Shown: positions 33,789 through 45,793 of the stretch, in pieces
How the letters are laid out: every line of letters starts with the position of its first letter
Numbering within the stretch: position 1 is the first letter of the stretch
Source: Medicago truncatula
Lineage: Eukaryota > Streptophyta > Magnoliopsida > Fabales > Fabaceae
Reading direction: 5' to 3'
DNA: 64,000 nucleotides
NCBI RefSeq assembly: GCF_003473485.1
Contig: NC_053042.1
Location: 49,315,762 to 49,379,761 of the forward strand
The notes under the pieces: model-generated
Seen by the model: the letters and a program-made list of their open reading frames with translations, nothing else
Databases searched by the model: none
What the model was told of the DNA's origin: nothing
Position numbers and translations under genes: made by a program

Positions 33789-33922
33789 CTCGTTCAACTA
33801 TTGAGTTACATGAAGCCACTTTTAATTCTATTTTGTTTGTTTCCAAAAAATGATAAGTGTAGAAGTTTCTTCCTTATCCTTATGTTAACGAAAAATCCGG
33901 TAATCAATCTCCACATGGGAAC

Positions 33923-33934
33923 GAAGTTTCGCGA
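33923..33934 (+). promoter_or_regulatory. Upstream heat shock element of the HsfB gene
   Basis: GAAGTTTCGCGA gives two full HSE modules and a partial third. It sits immediately before an AT-rich GATAAAAAAG that could act as a TATA box. Confidence 0.45.
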
Positions 33935-34032
33935 TAAAAAAGACGTAACATAATTATTCCTTCTCTCCATCAATACATATCTACTATCTTTCCATCTCCA
34001 TTATCTTTCTTCTTCATTCTCCTTTATACTCC

Positions 34033-34050
34033 TTCGTGAACCTTCTAGAA
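34033..34050 (+). promoter_or_regulatory. Perfect four-module heat shock element close to the HsfB start codon
   Basis: TTCGTGAACCTTCTAGAA has four perfectly alternating TTC/GAA modules with 2-base spacers. It ends 30 bases before the ATG at 34081, so it lies in or next to the 5' leader. It is a strong candidate for binding by Hsf trimers, including the gene's own product. Confidence 0.65.
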
Positions 34051-34080
34051 CTATCACCATAAAACAACTCCTCCTCCGCC

Positions 34081-35084
34081 ATGGCTCCGTCGGTGGAACA
34101 CAACGGCGAGTCTCAGAAATCCACTCCGACGCCGTTTCTCACCAAGACATACCACCTTGTGGATGAAATCGCCACCGACGATGTGATTTCGTGGAATGAT
34201 ACTGGAACTTCCTTCATCGTTTGGAATCCAACCATTTTCGCTAGGGATTTGCTTCCTAAATATTTTAAGCACAACAATTTCTCTAGCTTCGTTCGCCAAC
34301 TCAATACTTATGTAATTCATTCATCATCATCGTAGCTGTTTGATTATTTCAAATTTTTATTTGAATTTATTTTTTAATTTGTGTTAGTTTTGGTTATTTT
34401 CAGGGATTTAAAAAAGTTGTACCTGATCGGTGGGAATTTTCGAATGAATCTTTCCGAAGAGGTGAGGAACGGCTTCTCGGTGATATTCAGCGACGGAAAA
34501 TCGTTTCAGCATCACTGGCGGCAGCTTCCAATGCCGGTGTGACCGCGACAAAAACGGTTCCGACAGCAAAGCCTATCGCGTCGCCGTCAATTTCAGGAGA
34601 GGAGCAGGTTATTTCTTCGAATTCCTCGCCGTCGATTTCTACGGCGGCGCTTTTAGACGAGAATGAGAGATTGAAAAAGGAGAACATGCAGTTAGCGAAG
34701 GAAATGGAGGACATGAAATCGCTCTACAGCAATATATTCAATCTTCTGTCGAATTACGTGAATTCTCAAACGGAAGGCGGTGCGGAAGGAAAAGAGTCTT
34801 GCTCAACGGCGTCGCCGGTGAAGACGCTTCGTTTGTTACCGGAGAAGCGGTGCAACGGCGAAGATGCAGCGGTGGAAGATAGAAACCCGAAGCTGTTTGG
34901 AATAGCGATTGATGCGAAGCGAGAGAGAGAAGGACGGTGTATTGAGGATGATGTGGTGTTGAGCCTGAATCATTCTGTTCATGTGGACTTGAAATCAGAG
35001 CCGTTTGATTCAAGGAAGGGTGAAAAGAGGAAAATGATGCGGCTAAATCAGTGCTATAGAGCAAATCAGAGTGTTTGCAATTGA
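34081..35084 (+). CDS. Class B heat shock transcription factor (HsfB2-like)
   Basis: Two exons (34081-34311 and 34404-35084) join in phase 0 after QLNTY, the conserved intron site of plant Hsfs, to give 303 residues. Residues about 18-110 are the DNA-binding domain ([67 protein letters not shown]). Residues about 160-197 form the oligomerisation coiled coil ([20 protein letters not shown]) without the long insert of class A, which marks class [12 protein letters not shown] at about 240 is the LFG(V) repressor motif of class B factors, and KRKMM near 286 is a likely nuclear signal. Class B Hsfs mostly repress and damp the heat response. A perfect heat shock element just before the start suggests self- or cross-regulation. 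HsfB2a versus HsfB2b cannot be settled by eye. Confidence 0.93.
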
Positions 35085-37441
35085 CATACGAAGTTGTATC
35101 AGATAGGGAAAACGTTAGGCTAAGTAAGGGGTAGTGGATGACGTACACACGATTGGAACTGGTTTACCAGAAGCTTCTCAGAAGATAACGATACTTTTAT
35201 TTCTTTTTCAACTGTTTTTTTTTTTTTTTACTTTAGAGTTTTTTTGCCGATGAATGGAATTGAATTTTCTTTTTTTGATAAAATATTGCCATTGATATTA
35301 GTATTTAGGAAAATGTTATATGAACACCCTTTAATCATACATTCTATTGTACACTCCATGCATTATGGACATTTTGATAAATTCATCTCACAACCATACT
35401 TTCTCTTTCATCTCCTCTCCCTTTTCCTTGCCACATGTCAGGATTTTGTGTGGGTGTAAGAGGTGTATTGCCACATGGAGGTGTACATGTATCACCACTC
35501 GTCTTCCGAAAAAATTATCAACATAGCAGAATAGAAACGGTTCCATTGAAAATGTACCCAAGTTTTACTGTTGTTTTGTTCCTATACCAGTTAGAGATAA
35601 CATTAGTTATAAATCCTATGAATCTCACGCACACAATCAACTACTCTCCCATTTTTCTCAAAAACCTTTGCACCATATTCCCATCCTTAATCCCTGAAAT
35701 TTCTTACTAATCTTCATCTCTACTTGAAAACAATAATAAACACCACCATTCTCAAACCTTTGATTTTTGCAAGTTCATTTAGAACCTCAGTCTCAAACAC
35801 ATCCTTTCATCTATTCCATTCACACTAATTCCTAATTTTAAAACTATAACTTTGTTTCCTTCAATCCATGCCATTGAACTATTAAAGAAACCCTCATCAG
35901 TTCTTCATAACCCCTAACCATGAGAAATTCTTTAATGATCAAGATCGTTAAACACCATGCCTTTTCTATGTCACTTCCCCCATTGGTAGGATTCTTCTCT
36001 TCCTTTTAATGTTGAATCTTAAATGATATTTTCCTTTTTACTAAAACAATGGCTATCATCAGTGGATATTTTACCATTCTTGAGGCTGGTAGTGTACCCA
36101 AGAAACTCGATCCATCCACCAACACATCATTTTGTCTTTGGTTATTCATGACTTAAGTAAGACTCTTATTTTCTTTTTATGGATTTCGATTTCCTTTTCA
36201 ACTAGTGTTCCTAACTTCGTTGACTAGATACTTGTTTGAAAGTTCTGTTTTCTATGTTGTCAAAATATAACTAGGAGGCTCAATCCTTGCCAAAAGCCAT
36301 CTTGTGTCATTGATCTACCTTTCTTAGGTAAAAATCAAATGTATTGTTCTAGCATATAATTATAAATTATGTTTTAGACTTAAAGTGACAAATGTTTATG
36401 ATTTATAGACATGTTAGTAGTTATGAAGAAACAAAGCCGTGGTGGGAGGAGCCAGTCAAAGGAACCAAGGATTTTGCCAGTCAAGCATGCCAAGGTAAGG
36501 GGGTGAGCGATATCGATCTGAAATCATAGACATAGTGTTTGCAGGACGAGCAGGGACAGTTTAATTGCCTATTTTGTCCGGGGCAAAGCTAATTATCAAA
36601 TCCCATTGAAAGTAATTAATGAACTAAATGATTAAACAACTAAGTGAGCTTAAAATAAAATTAGAAATGATATTAAGGTGATGTGTGCTTTACTTTTTCC
36701 CTCACTATGCAATTAAATTTTATTCTCGAATACATGGATATGTGAATTACCTGAAGTCCTTGCTAAGTGAGGCAAATCAAATGTTTTGTTGTTAGTTATG
36801 ATTTCGCTGTGAGTTTCTAATTAATGCATTTGTGACTATTTGTTACGAATTGTCTCCAGTTATCAGTAAACCGTTGTGTACTTTTTCATGTCACTTAGAT
36901 GGATTTCGGTGCAAGTCAAGCGATCTTATGAGAATTTGAAAGTATCCTCCTCCGCAAGATCATAAACTATTCATAGTAGAGGTTCTAGTGAGTCAGAGTT
37001 ATTACATATGTTTTTTAGAAATTGCAAAATTTATTCACATCAAGAGCGTACAAGAAGCACTGCTAACTCGTGGACAGAAAAACCAGTGATACAAAGGTCA
37101 CTGACATACCAGAAAAACCCCAAAACAGTCCTACACCCATCCTATTCCTAGAACCGAACACATCACAGGTAGGAAAACAGGAAGCAGAAAGCAGAAATTA
37201 TAGCTAAAAACAGAAGCTGATGCTGTTTTATGCAAAAACTGACAGCAAACCAAACCAAAAACCGCATACCCCAGCCTCAGCCTCAAAAACTCAGCCTAAC
37301 ACAGCTCCTCTACCTTAACAAGCACTGCTGTTACATATGTTGTTTTCATAAAGAGTGGCATTGTGAAGAATCAAGTGTATATGTTTGGGGGAAGTTATAT
37401 CATGAAAATTGTCGCTGAAAAAACAATAGCATGCATCATTA
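35085..37441. other. Intergenic, no gene seen
   Basis: It begins with the 3' untranslated region of the HsfB gene. Short ORFs starting near 35920 and 36048 have no recognisable domains. The stretch 37020-37420 looks like an old expressed or retroelement fragment, but I cannot name it. Confidence 0.4.
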
Positions 37442-38172
37442 TGGGTGTGTTTGGTTTGGAAGAGAAGTTGTGAAGAGAGAAATATGTGAGAAATAGAGTA
37501 GATCTGATGTGTTGTTTGGTATAAGAGAGAGATGAGAGAAATAGAAGAGAGAGAAGTGTTGATTATTTATAAAAGTACTAAGATACCCCTACATTAAAAA
37601 ATCCATTAAAATTATTTAATCTTTTATTCAAATTTATTTTCTTTAATTAAATTATTTATTTAAAATTTATATCAATTAAATTAATTAGTTTTTTTTTTCT
37701 AATTTAAATTAATTAGTTTAATTGAATTAAGTTAAATTAATTATAGCTTTTATGTATTTTAATCAATTATTAAGTCAATTTTAAAAATTTACTTACTCAC
37801 TATATTCCGTACTACTCGGCATATGGAAATATTAGGAAAGCAACACTTTATCACCACTAATCACAGGTAAAATACTCTTTATAGGCTACCATAACGAACT
37901 AAGAGGTAAAAAGAAGAAAAAAAAACATTAATTCATAGGCTACCAAAACCATGTAACAATGGAGGGGCAAATATGAAAGTTAGAAAGAAAAAAAAAAACC
38001 TTTCTTAGCTCTTTCATCGCTCATGTGGAGAGATATAAAAACATGTGTGTCCCACATGTTTTAACTCTCTCTCCTCTATTTCTTTGGTCTGTCAAACAAG
38101 AGAAATAGCCACCTTCTCTTCTACTTCTCTCCCCTTAACTTTTCTCTCCTCTAATTCTCCTCTACCAAACAC
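37442..38172. repeat. MITE-like element, about 730 bp
   Basis: The left end GGTGTGTTTGGTTTGG and right end CTACCAAACACAGT are inverted. Subterminal AGAGAGAAATAG-type repeats face CTCTTCTACTTCTCT-type repeats. The inside is AT-rich and non-coding. The superfamily is not assigned. Confidence 0.5.
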
Positions 38173-41100
38173 AGTGTATATGTAAGTTAGTCATACTGGA
38201 ATTTACCTAGGGGAAGACAAACTGATAGCTTTGCAGCTAGGATTCAATGCAAATGATATTGTTTCTTTGTTAGGGAGGCCTCTTGCTGCCATATTCTCAC
38301 TGTTTCCTCGTATTCTCTGTCAGAAAGTGAAAACTCTGCGAACGTGAAGATGAAGCATTCGTGGTTGACTCTTTCTCCCCATCCGTTTGAGGTTGGTTTG
38401 GGTTGTTGTTGATATGATGGTGTTGAAGTTGTTGTTGGTAGAATTATATCCCAACATGGCTGTATCGTTGCAAGGATTTCTCAGATGGACTATCCTTCGC
38501 TTCATTTGGACCATCCACCAAGGAAACACTATGTATGTGTTTGGCATCACTTTTTCAGCAGCCAAAACTGAGTTTACTTTTTCAAACGTGGTTTCCAGAT
38601 TTTTTTCTTGTTTGGGTGAATGAAAAGTGCTTTCAGGAAACTCAGTTTTGATCTCAAAAGGCCAGTACAACAGAAGCTGGTATTCCTAGCTTCTGCTTTT
38701 GTGAAACTCAGTTTTGATTACAATGACATGTATAGTTACCAATATACCCATGTTTTCTTCCCCAATTTCCCATGAATAAACATCTTTCTTCTTCTTCTTC
38801 CTCAAAAAGAACATCTTTCTTCTTCTTTATTTTTGCAGATCTATCCTAATTTTGTTGGATTTGCAGATGAAAAAGGAAAACAGTGATGAGTGATGGAGAG
38901 ATCTGCTCTTAATTGATGAGTTATGTAATGGAGAAATGGTATGAGAGAAAAATGGTGAAATTGGAAAGAAGAAAGGTTAGAAGAAGATGGAAAAGGAAAA
39001 TGTAGAGTATTGAGAGGTGGAGAAAAAGATGGAAATGGGTAGTGGGTAGAAGTGGAAGCTTATGGAGAAATGAAGAAGGGAGAGTGGGGGAGACGTGAGG
39101 GAGTTATTAAAAATAACTCAATTGATCTATTTTTTTTTTTTTTTTATGAAAAAACTCATTTTTTTTTTTAAAAAAAAAAAACTCTTATAATATGAAAGAG
39201 CAATGCTATTTCCTACGAAAGGAAATCCACGAAAACCACGATTATGTGTAAATGCCCTGCACAAGTAGTAGTATTTCTTTATTATAAAATAATAACAAAA
39301 AATTGGGTGATTAGTTGAAAACGCGGTGGTGGTGGTGTATTCTTGAATTTCGTGGATTCAGTAGTCGTGGTAAAAGGCATTTCCCAATGTGAAATTATTA
39401 TTTTTAAATCAATTTGTGAACCAATCAAAATCCATTTATGATTTTAGATAAATTTAAATAATTATTTTAATTAAGATTGAAATATTTAGTTTTAATTATA
39501 AGGATAATTTAGTCATTAGACATTCAAAATCAATTTTGATTCAAACTATCCAAACAACATCAACTCATAAGAATCACTTCTAGTAAAGTGTATTCAAACA
39601 TAATCAATTCACATACAACTCACTTTTAATCAAAATCAATTCACTCAAACTCAATTCTATCAAAATCAATTATCGCCACCGCTATACCAAACATACATTA
39701 TGTCTTGACTAATCTATCTTTAACGAGTTTGATTATTAATGCTTATGTAAATGTTTTTATGGTTGCTATGTTATGTTTCTTTCCCCATGTGTTTGTTGAA
39801 ATGATTGAGAAGAATATGTTTCACGGATACTATATTCGGATGAAGAAGAAGTTTCTCGAAATGATCATCAAATTATCCATCTTCCCAATCTTACAAATGA
39901 CTTGCCAACTTGCGATTGGATTGGTCATCTCAAAGATCATTGGTAATCGATTTGAGAAAACACCCGTAAATACTTTTTTTAAAGTTGGATGAAATTAAAG
40001 ATCGTGGATCTCGAATTATTACCCACCTTTGGCCATTGATGGAAAAAAATAATTTGGTCCTTAGAAATAAAATTTTGATTTGTTAACACCCTATTGAGTA
40101 TTGACTTATGAATTTTCTACATGTATCATTAGTGTGTATCTAGCTATCTTAATCACTTGTAATGGTCTTAAATTGTGGATGAGAAATGCCCCAATTCATG
40201 ATCTTTCGATTGTAATTCCTATTCTAGCATTAGAGTGAATGCACATATAAATATTGTAATTCCTATTCAGTTTCTCGAACAATATTCTGTTCTCACTTGT
40301 AATGGTCTTAAAATTAGCAAAGATCATATTTAAAACAGTAAGTAATTTTAATGTGTATCAATAGTAAATTAATATTTACTCAAATATGTCACTTGATCAA
40401 ATTTTGAAAGATTTTTTTATGGTTAGAAAATGTTGTTGTTAAAACAGGTTAGTGGTGGGTAAATCATGTCTGGTCAAAAAAAAATCTTGGGTTGGAGCCG
40501 TCGAACTATTCATACAAATCATCTTGCATAATACGTTCTTTTATTATATTTCACTTAAACATGAGTTAACTAAGTTCAACTTGACTTGGACAAGCTAATG
40601 TATATGTTTCTTAACAGTTAACACCCTTAATCCTACATTCTCAATTGACTATTAACCAGAAAACAAGAAAAACAACTTTTATATCCCTAAGCCTACGTTC
40701 TCACTTACCACCCGTATATAGGTTATACTAAGAAACTCAAATATGAAGCATGATGACCACCCTAACCACCCCATCGTTGGTCAACCTATCTAACCTCTAG
40801 TAGGGCACGTCTGATTATAGTAAACTTTAGGAGAAGATTTTTTTATAAGTTTTAGGTAATTGAGTATTTTTGTTATATGAAGTTCGTGAGCCTAAAACAA
40901 TGATTTTTGTCTCACTTTGAGCCAGTACACACACAAATATAATGGTTTGGCTTATTGACGTTTAACCAAAAAAACTAATCCAAATAGTTTAGTAAATATG
41001 ACTGATATATAAAGTATATAATACATCCAAACTTTTCTATGTTGTCAAAAATAAATATAATTGTGAGTCTTTGTAAATACAATTCAGATAGTAGTTGAAG

Positions 41101-41977
41101 AGATGTTAATACACAAGAGCTTGAATTTGTATTCAGCATTTTTTATTTCTCTATATTTAAAATGTGCGAGTCTAACCACTAAACAACCTAATATTAAAAA
41201 TAAAAAAACATACAAAATTGTGATTTGCACAAATGATTTAGCCTTTCATTAGATGTGCCTTCTCAAGCCTAAGTGTTTTTGTACCCAAAAAAAAAAGGAA
41301 TAATAACTCATAAGTTTTGAATTTTTTTTATTTGTAAACAAAGTGAAAATTTTGCAGATAACTATGAAAGTATAATCTATTTAATAAATTAGACTAAAAT
41401 TTAAATAATAAATTTTGTTACGTTACTATCTTTAATCTTCTACTCCAATTTAACATATATACTTCAAAATTACTTTTCAAAATTTTGCTAATGAAAGGAT
41501 ACTTGCTAGTTGTTTCAAAATTTAACATCATGCAGTTTGAGATACTAGACTTGCATCTCAGGTAATTCTTGAATAGTGAAAAATCACAGAAATTCTTGAG
41601 AATAATATTGTTTGGACAAAGCCAACATGAAAAAAATGCATTCTTTTATACTGAAAACAGAACATATAAAGAGATAATAATCTGATTACACTTCTTCAGT
41701 ATTCTTTTTTCTATGTAGCTCATACCATGCTCAAATCATTATATTTCACTTCAATCTTCATTAGGGTGAGTAACAAGATATTCCTCAGTTTAAGCAAGAG
41801 TTTCATCTTTGTAAACATATAGAATAAGAATTATTTTGCAAACAAGAACTTCAAATAAGCATACAGTCTAGATTAGATTATTCAACTCTGAGCTTTTGTT
41901 TGGAGAAGTTTGCAGTTACATAACTAACTATTAATACTACATCAGCTACAATGACATAATTTAAAACTAGTTAATCA
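38173..41977. other. Long intergenic region, no firm gene
   Basis: A stretch from about 38530 (TGTGTTTGGCATC) to about 39693 (ATACCAAACATAC), with repeated CAAAATCAATT strings at its right end, may be another decayed inverted-repeat element. A plus-strand ORF (77 residues from the ATG at 39759 to 39992) is amphipathic and has no recognised family. The rest is AT-rich spacer and the 3' flank of the receptor kinase. Confidence 0.35.
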
Positions 41978-44900
41978 CTAATCTCCTTTCATCCCCTTCA
42001 AGAATTTGTGCACTTGAAACATGGTAGGCCTGTTAGCGGGATTATCAGAGAGGCATACACAAGCAATCTGCAGCATTTGAAGCATCATCTGCTTAGAGTC
42101 CGCGTCGAGAACTGTTGGATCAAGAACATCAGCAGCTTGACCCTTCTTGATCTTCTGACCAACCCATCCAACCAAGTTTCCACCTTCAATCTCTTTGAAA
42201 TCTGGTCCTGTCGGCTCTTTTCCAGTCACCAATTCAAGTAAAATGACCCCGAAACTGTAGACATCGCCTCTTGTTGTTGATCTTCCACTCTGTCCATACT
42301 CTGGTGGAATGTAACCAAATGTTCCAGCAATATCAGTGCTGATATGAGTCTCACATGCACTGATCAATCTTGCTAGTCCAAAATCGGCGACTTTCGGCTC
42401 AAAATCTACATTTAGTAAAATGTTGCTAGCTTTAACATCCCTGTGAATGATGTGAGGTATGAAACCGTGATGAAGGAAAGCTAGTCCTTTTGCTGCACCC
42501 GTCGCAATTTTGTAACGTTTGTTCCAATTGAGGATTTCGAGTCCCCCGGTTCTGTTTCTCAACCAGAGATCTAAGCTTCCATTTACCATGTATTCATAAA
42601 CAAGGAGTTTCTCCTCACCCATTGAGCAATAACCAAGCAATCCAACTAGGTTTTGATGCTTTATCTTGCCTAAGGTTTCCATTTCAGCCATGAACTCACG
42701 ATGACCCTGCGTTTTAGCTTCGCTAAGCTTCTTCACAGCAACTGTTCTTCCATTTGGTAAAGTGGCCTTGTACACAGTTCCGAAACCTCCATCTCCAATT
42801 ATGTTTGTCTTGCTGAAATTCTCAGTAGCTTTGAGGATATCAACTAAAGTTAATTTCAGAAGAGGCTGCTCAAACATTGCTACATTGATACTCAAAGGTT
42901 CCTTTGATCTGCTACTGCTCAAGAAGTAAAGATTCTGATCAACATAACTGTTAAGTTTCCGATCCTCCAGGTCCTCAGGATCATTTTGCTTCCTGCTGAT
43001 CCATCTATGCAGCACAAAAGCAAAGATCAAGGTTACTAATATGACTGCGATGGCAATTCCACCAAGCCTCCATACATTAAACAATGAATATCTACCAATG
43101 CTTTTGACCTCACAATTTGTACCCAACATCTGCCCACAAAGGTTTCTGTTTCCCAAAAATCTAACTTCGGATAGGTTTTGGCAAATACCAGTTATTGGAA
43201 TAGGCCCTTCCAATCTGTTTTGAGAGAAATCAAGGTAATTTAGATTAACTAGGCTGCATAACTTCTCTGGAATCTTTCCAGATAATTGATTGCCTGAAAC
43301 ATCAAAATAAACAAGTTGTATTAGATTCCCAAGGTCCAAAGGAATCTCTCCAGTCAACAGATTTCGGTGAAGATCCAAAATCGTCAAGTAGGAAAGATTT
43401 CCTAAAGACCATGGCAAGTTTCCATCAAAGCAATTGCAACTTAGATTCATTGTCTCAATCCTCCATGTCATGGAATTTGAGAAAAGCTCCCCAACATGGC
43501 CTGAAAGCTTGTTATTCTGCACGTAAAGCCCAACAAGGCTTTGCACACCCGACATAATGGACGGTAGCTCACCGCTGAGTTCATTATAGCTCAAGTCCAA
43601 GTGAGTCAATTCCTTCATGTTCCCAAAACTAGTTGGAATAGGACCATACAGCATGTTTCCTGTTAAATTCAGCTTCACCAAAGCAGTCAATTTTCCAAAA
43701 TTTCCAGGGATGGTACCTGAGAGTTGATTCTGTCCCAAATAGAAACCTTGGAGTGTGACAGCATCTCCAAGCTCCGGTGGAATGGAACCTGACAACAAGT
43801 TTCCAGACAAATCCAAAGTTGTTAGATTTGTCAAGCGCGAGAGTGATCTTGGAATGCTCCCTGAAAGCATGTTGTTGCTAAGCAATAGATCCACAACCAC
43901 TACACAGCTCCCCAATTCATCAGGTATGGTGCCAGACAATCTATTATGAGAAAGATCAAACACACCAAGGTGTTGAACAAAGCTCAAATCAGGTACAGTA
44001 AGTTGTCGAAAATACGAAGATTCCTTGGAAGGAATAGTCCCAGACAGATTATTGTGAGAAAGAACTAAGCACTGTAATTCACTTAGTTCCACCAATTTTT
44101 CAGGAATTGAGCCATTGAGTTGATTGTTTCCAAGGTCCAATGTAGTGAGTGAAATACAATCACCAAGCTCAGCTGGAATGTTTCCTTCAAGCATATTTCC
44201 ATTCAAATTGAAAACTGAAAGACTTAAAAGACTTCCAATTTCCTTAGGAATAGTACCTGTCAAACGATTGTTGCTAAGAACAAGCCTTTGTAGAATAACT
44301 GCATTTCCAATCTCCACAGGAAGAGAACCCTCCAAGTGGTTATTAGCAGCAGAAAATTCCATCAGTGTTGATAAATTCCACAAACTACAAGGTATCTGTC
44401 CACTGAAATTGTTGTTGTCCAAGTCCAGCACCATCAAAGGAAGCTCAGAAAGGTACTGTGGTATAGAACCAACAATCTGATTATTCATCAAAACCAATTG
44501 AGTAAGGTTCTTACAATTCACAAAAGCTTTCTCAATTGTACCACTAAGGTTGTTATCATCAAGATCAATCTCCGACATCGATGCGGCGTTACAAAGCTCC
44601 TCAGGTATAGAGCCTGTCAACAAATTACTACTCAAACTGAGATGCTCCATCACAGAACAATTCCCAAGCTCAGGTGGAATCACACCTGAAAACCGGTTTG
44701 CCGAAAGCAAAAGAGAATCAATATTACTCCACTTCCCAAGCCAAGAAGGCAAAGGACCATGAAGAAGATTCTTTTCAGCTGAAAATGTCTTAATAGGAAG
44801 CATAGAAAGCTCTTGAGGCAATGACCCAGATAATGAATTAAAAGAAAGCATCACATTAGTCAAATTTGAACAATTTCCAAGCTCGGATGGAACTGACCCA

Positions 44901-45793
44901 TTAAGCTCAGAAAAAACAAGGTTCAAAATTTCCAAATTTTTCAACTTCCCAATAAACTTTGGAATAGAACACCTTAAAGGGTTATAAGAAAGATCGAGCT
45001 TTGTCAACAATTCAAGGTTTTCCATTTCTTCAGGTAATGGACCCTCAATCAAACAAGAAGGCGAATACAGAACTTCAAGCTTTGTAAGCTCTCCAATTTC
45101 CTTAGGCAATGTACCAGACAACTTGTTCATCCCAACGTAAAGTGCAGTCAAATTCTTCCAATTCCCAATCTCCGGTGGAATTTCGCCGGAAAACGAGTTG
45201 TTTGAAATATCAATAGAAATCAAATTCACAGTTCCGGTAAAAAGACTTAACGGAAGAGAACCTGAAAGTATGTTATTGCTAAGGTCTAAAAACTGAAGCT
45301 TTGTCAAGTTTCCAAAACTCTCCGGTATATCTCCGGCGAGTGCATTACCGGAAAGATCAAGTGTACGTAGTTTATTTAAAAAACCAAAATCCGGTGGAAT
45401 TTTTCCGGCGAAAGAGTTTGAACCGAGGCTTAGAGTTTCTAGCTGAAACAACCCACCAAGCTCACCGGGGAGTTCACCGGAAAACTGATTATCTTCAAGG
45501 TTGAGTAAGGTGAGAGAGGTGAGAGAGGAAAGAGTGGAAAGAGAAGAAGAGATATTGCTTCTGAGGGAACAAGAAGGAAGAGAGAGTGCGGTAACTCGAC
45601 CGAGTTGACACGTTACACCAACCCATTTACAGTGTGAAGTAGTATTGTGCCATGAAGAAAGAAAGTGTGAATTTTGAAGTGACCCTTTGAAAGAAAGGAG
45701 GGAAAGTTTTTCTGGGTTTTGGTCGTTAATGGCGTAAGAAAGGTGGAAAATGAGAAGGTATGAGAGTAGAAGAATATTGAAAGGAAAAGCCAT
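41978..45793 (-). CDS. EMS1: LRR receptor-like kinase, EMS1/EXS type
   Basis: An intact intronless ORF encodes 1271 residues. A signal peptide (FNILLLSYLLIFHLSYA) is followed by the LRR N-terminal cap (SLLSFKGSLQ, then WVGVTC), about 30 plant-type leucine-rich repeats of the LSG-IP form, one transmembrane helix (about 911-932, IAIAVILVTLIFAFVLHRW) and a kinase domain from about 990. The kinase has the glycine loop GDGGFG (about 1000), VAVKK, HRDVKASN (about 1117) and DFG (about 1137), so it is an RD kinase with all catalytic residues. The kinase core, IGDGGFGTVYKA to GYIPPEYGQS, closely resembles Arabidopsis EMS1. EMS1 at the cell surface perceives the small protein TPD1 and fixes tapetum and pollen mother cell fate in anthers. 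The protein is somewhat longer than Arabidopsis EMS1, mainly through extra repeats. Orthology rather than a paralogue is inferred. Confidence 0.93.
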   Translation of the reverse strand: MAFPFNILLLSYLLIFHLSYAINDQNPEKLSLLSFKGSLQNSHFLSSWHNTTSHCKWVGVTCQLGRVTALSLPSCSLRSNISSSLSTLSSLTSLTLLNLEDNQFSGELPGELGGLFQLETLSLGSNSFAGKIPPDFGFLNKLRTLDLSGNALAGDIPESFGNLTKLQFLDLSNNILSGSLPLSLFTGTVNLISIDISNNSFSGEIPPEIGNWKNLTALYVGMNKLSGTLPKEIGELTKLEVLYSPSCLIEGPLPEEMENLELLTKLDLSYNPLRCSIPKFIGKLKNLEILNLVFSELNGSVPSELGNCSNLTNVMLSFNSLSGSLPQELSMLPIKTFSAEKNLLHGPLPSWLGKWSNIDSLLLSANRFSGVIPPELGNCSVMEHLSLSSNLLTGSIPEELCNAASMSEIDLDDNNLSGTIEKAFVNCKNLTQLVLMNNQIVGSIPQYLSELPLMVLDLDNNNFSGQIPCSLWNLSTLMEFSAANNHLEGSLPVEIGNAVILQRLVLSNNRLTGTIPKEIGSLLSLSVFNLNGNMLEGNIPAELGDCISLTTLDLGNNQLNGSIPEKLVELSELQCLVLSHNNLSGTIPSKESSYFRQLTVPDLSFVQHLGVFDLSHNRLSGTIPDELGSCVVVVDLLLSNNMLSGSIPRSLSRLTNLTTLDLSGNLLSGSIPPELGDAVTLQGFYLGQNQLSGTIPGNFGKLTALVKLNLTGNMLYGPIPTSFGNMKELTHLDLSYNELSGELPSIMSGVQSLVGLYVQNNKLSGHVGELFSNSMTWRIETMNLSCNCFDGNLPWSLGNLSYLTILDLHRNLLTGEIPLDLGNLIQLVYFDVSGNQLSGKIPEKLCSLVNLNYLDFSQNRLEGPIPITGICQNLSEVRFLGNRNLCGQMLGTNCEVKSIGRYSLFNVWRLGGIAIAVILVTLIFAFVLHRWISRKQNDPEDLEDRKLNSYVDQNLYFLSSSRSKEPLSINVAMFEQPLLKLTLVDILKATENFSKTNIIGDGGFGTVYKATLPNGRTVAVKKLSEAKTQGHREFMAEMETLGKIKHQNLVGLLGYCSMGEEKLLVYEYMVNGSLDLWLRNRTGGLEILNWNKRYKIATGAAKGLAFLHHGFIPHIIHRDVKASNILLNVDFEPKVADFGLARLISACETHISTDIAGTFGYIPPEYGQSGRSTTRGDVYSFGVILLELVTGKEPTGPDFKEIEGGNLVGWVGQKIKKGQAADVLDPTVLDADSKQMMLQMLQIACVCLSDNPANRPTMFQVHKFLKGMKGD

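Noticed and set aside
34487-35148. Minus-strand ORFs opposite the HsfB gene
   Set aside because: They are shadows of the GC-richer second exon.
39705-39992. Uncharacterised ORF of up to 95 residues
   Set aside because: It needs a TTG start at full length and has no recognised family, promoter or splice sites. The evidence is too weak to call a gene.
42008-45504. Several plus-strand ORFs opposite the receptor kinase
   Set aside because: They are antisense shadows of the repetitive LRR coding sequence and have no domains of their own.
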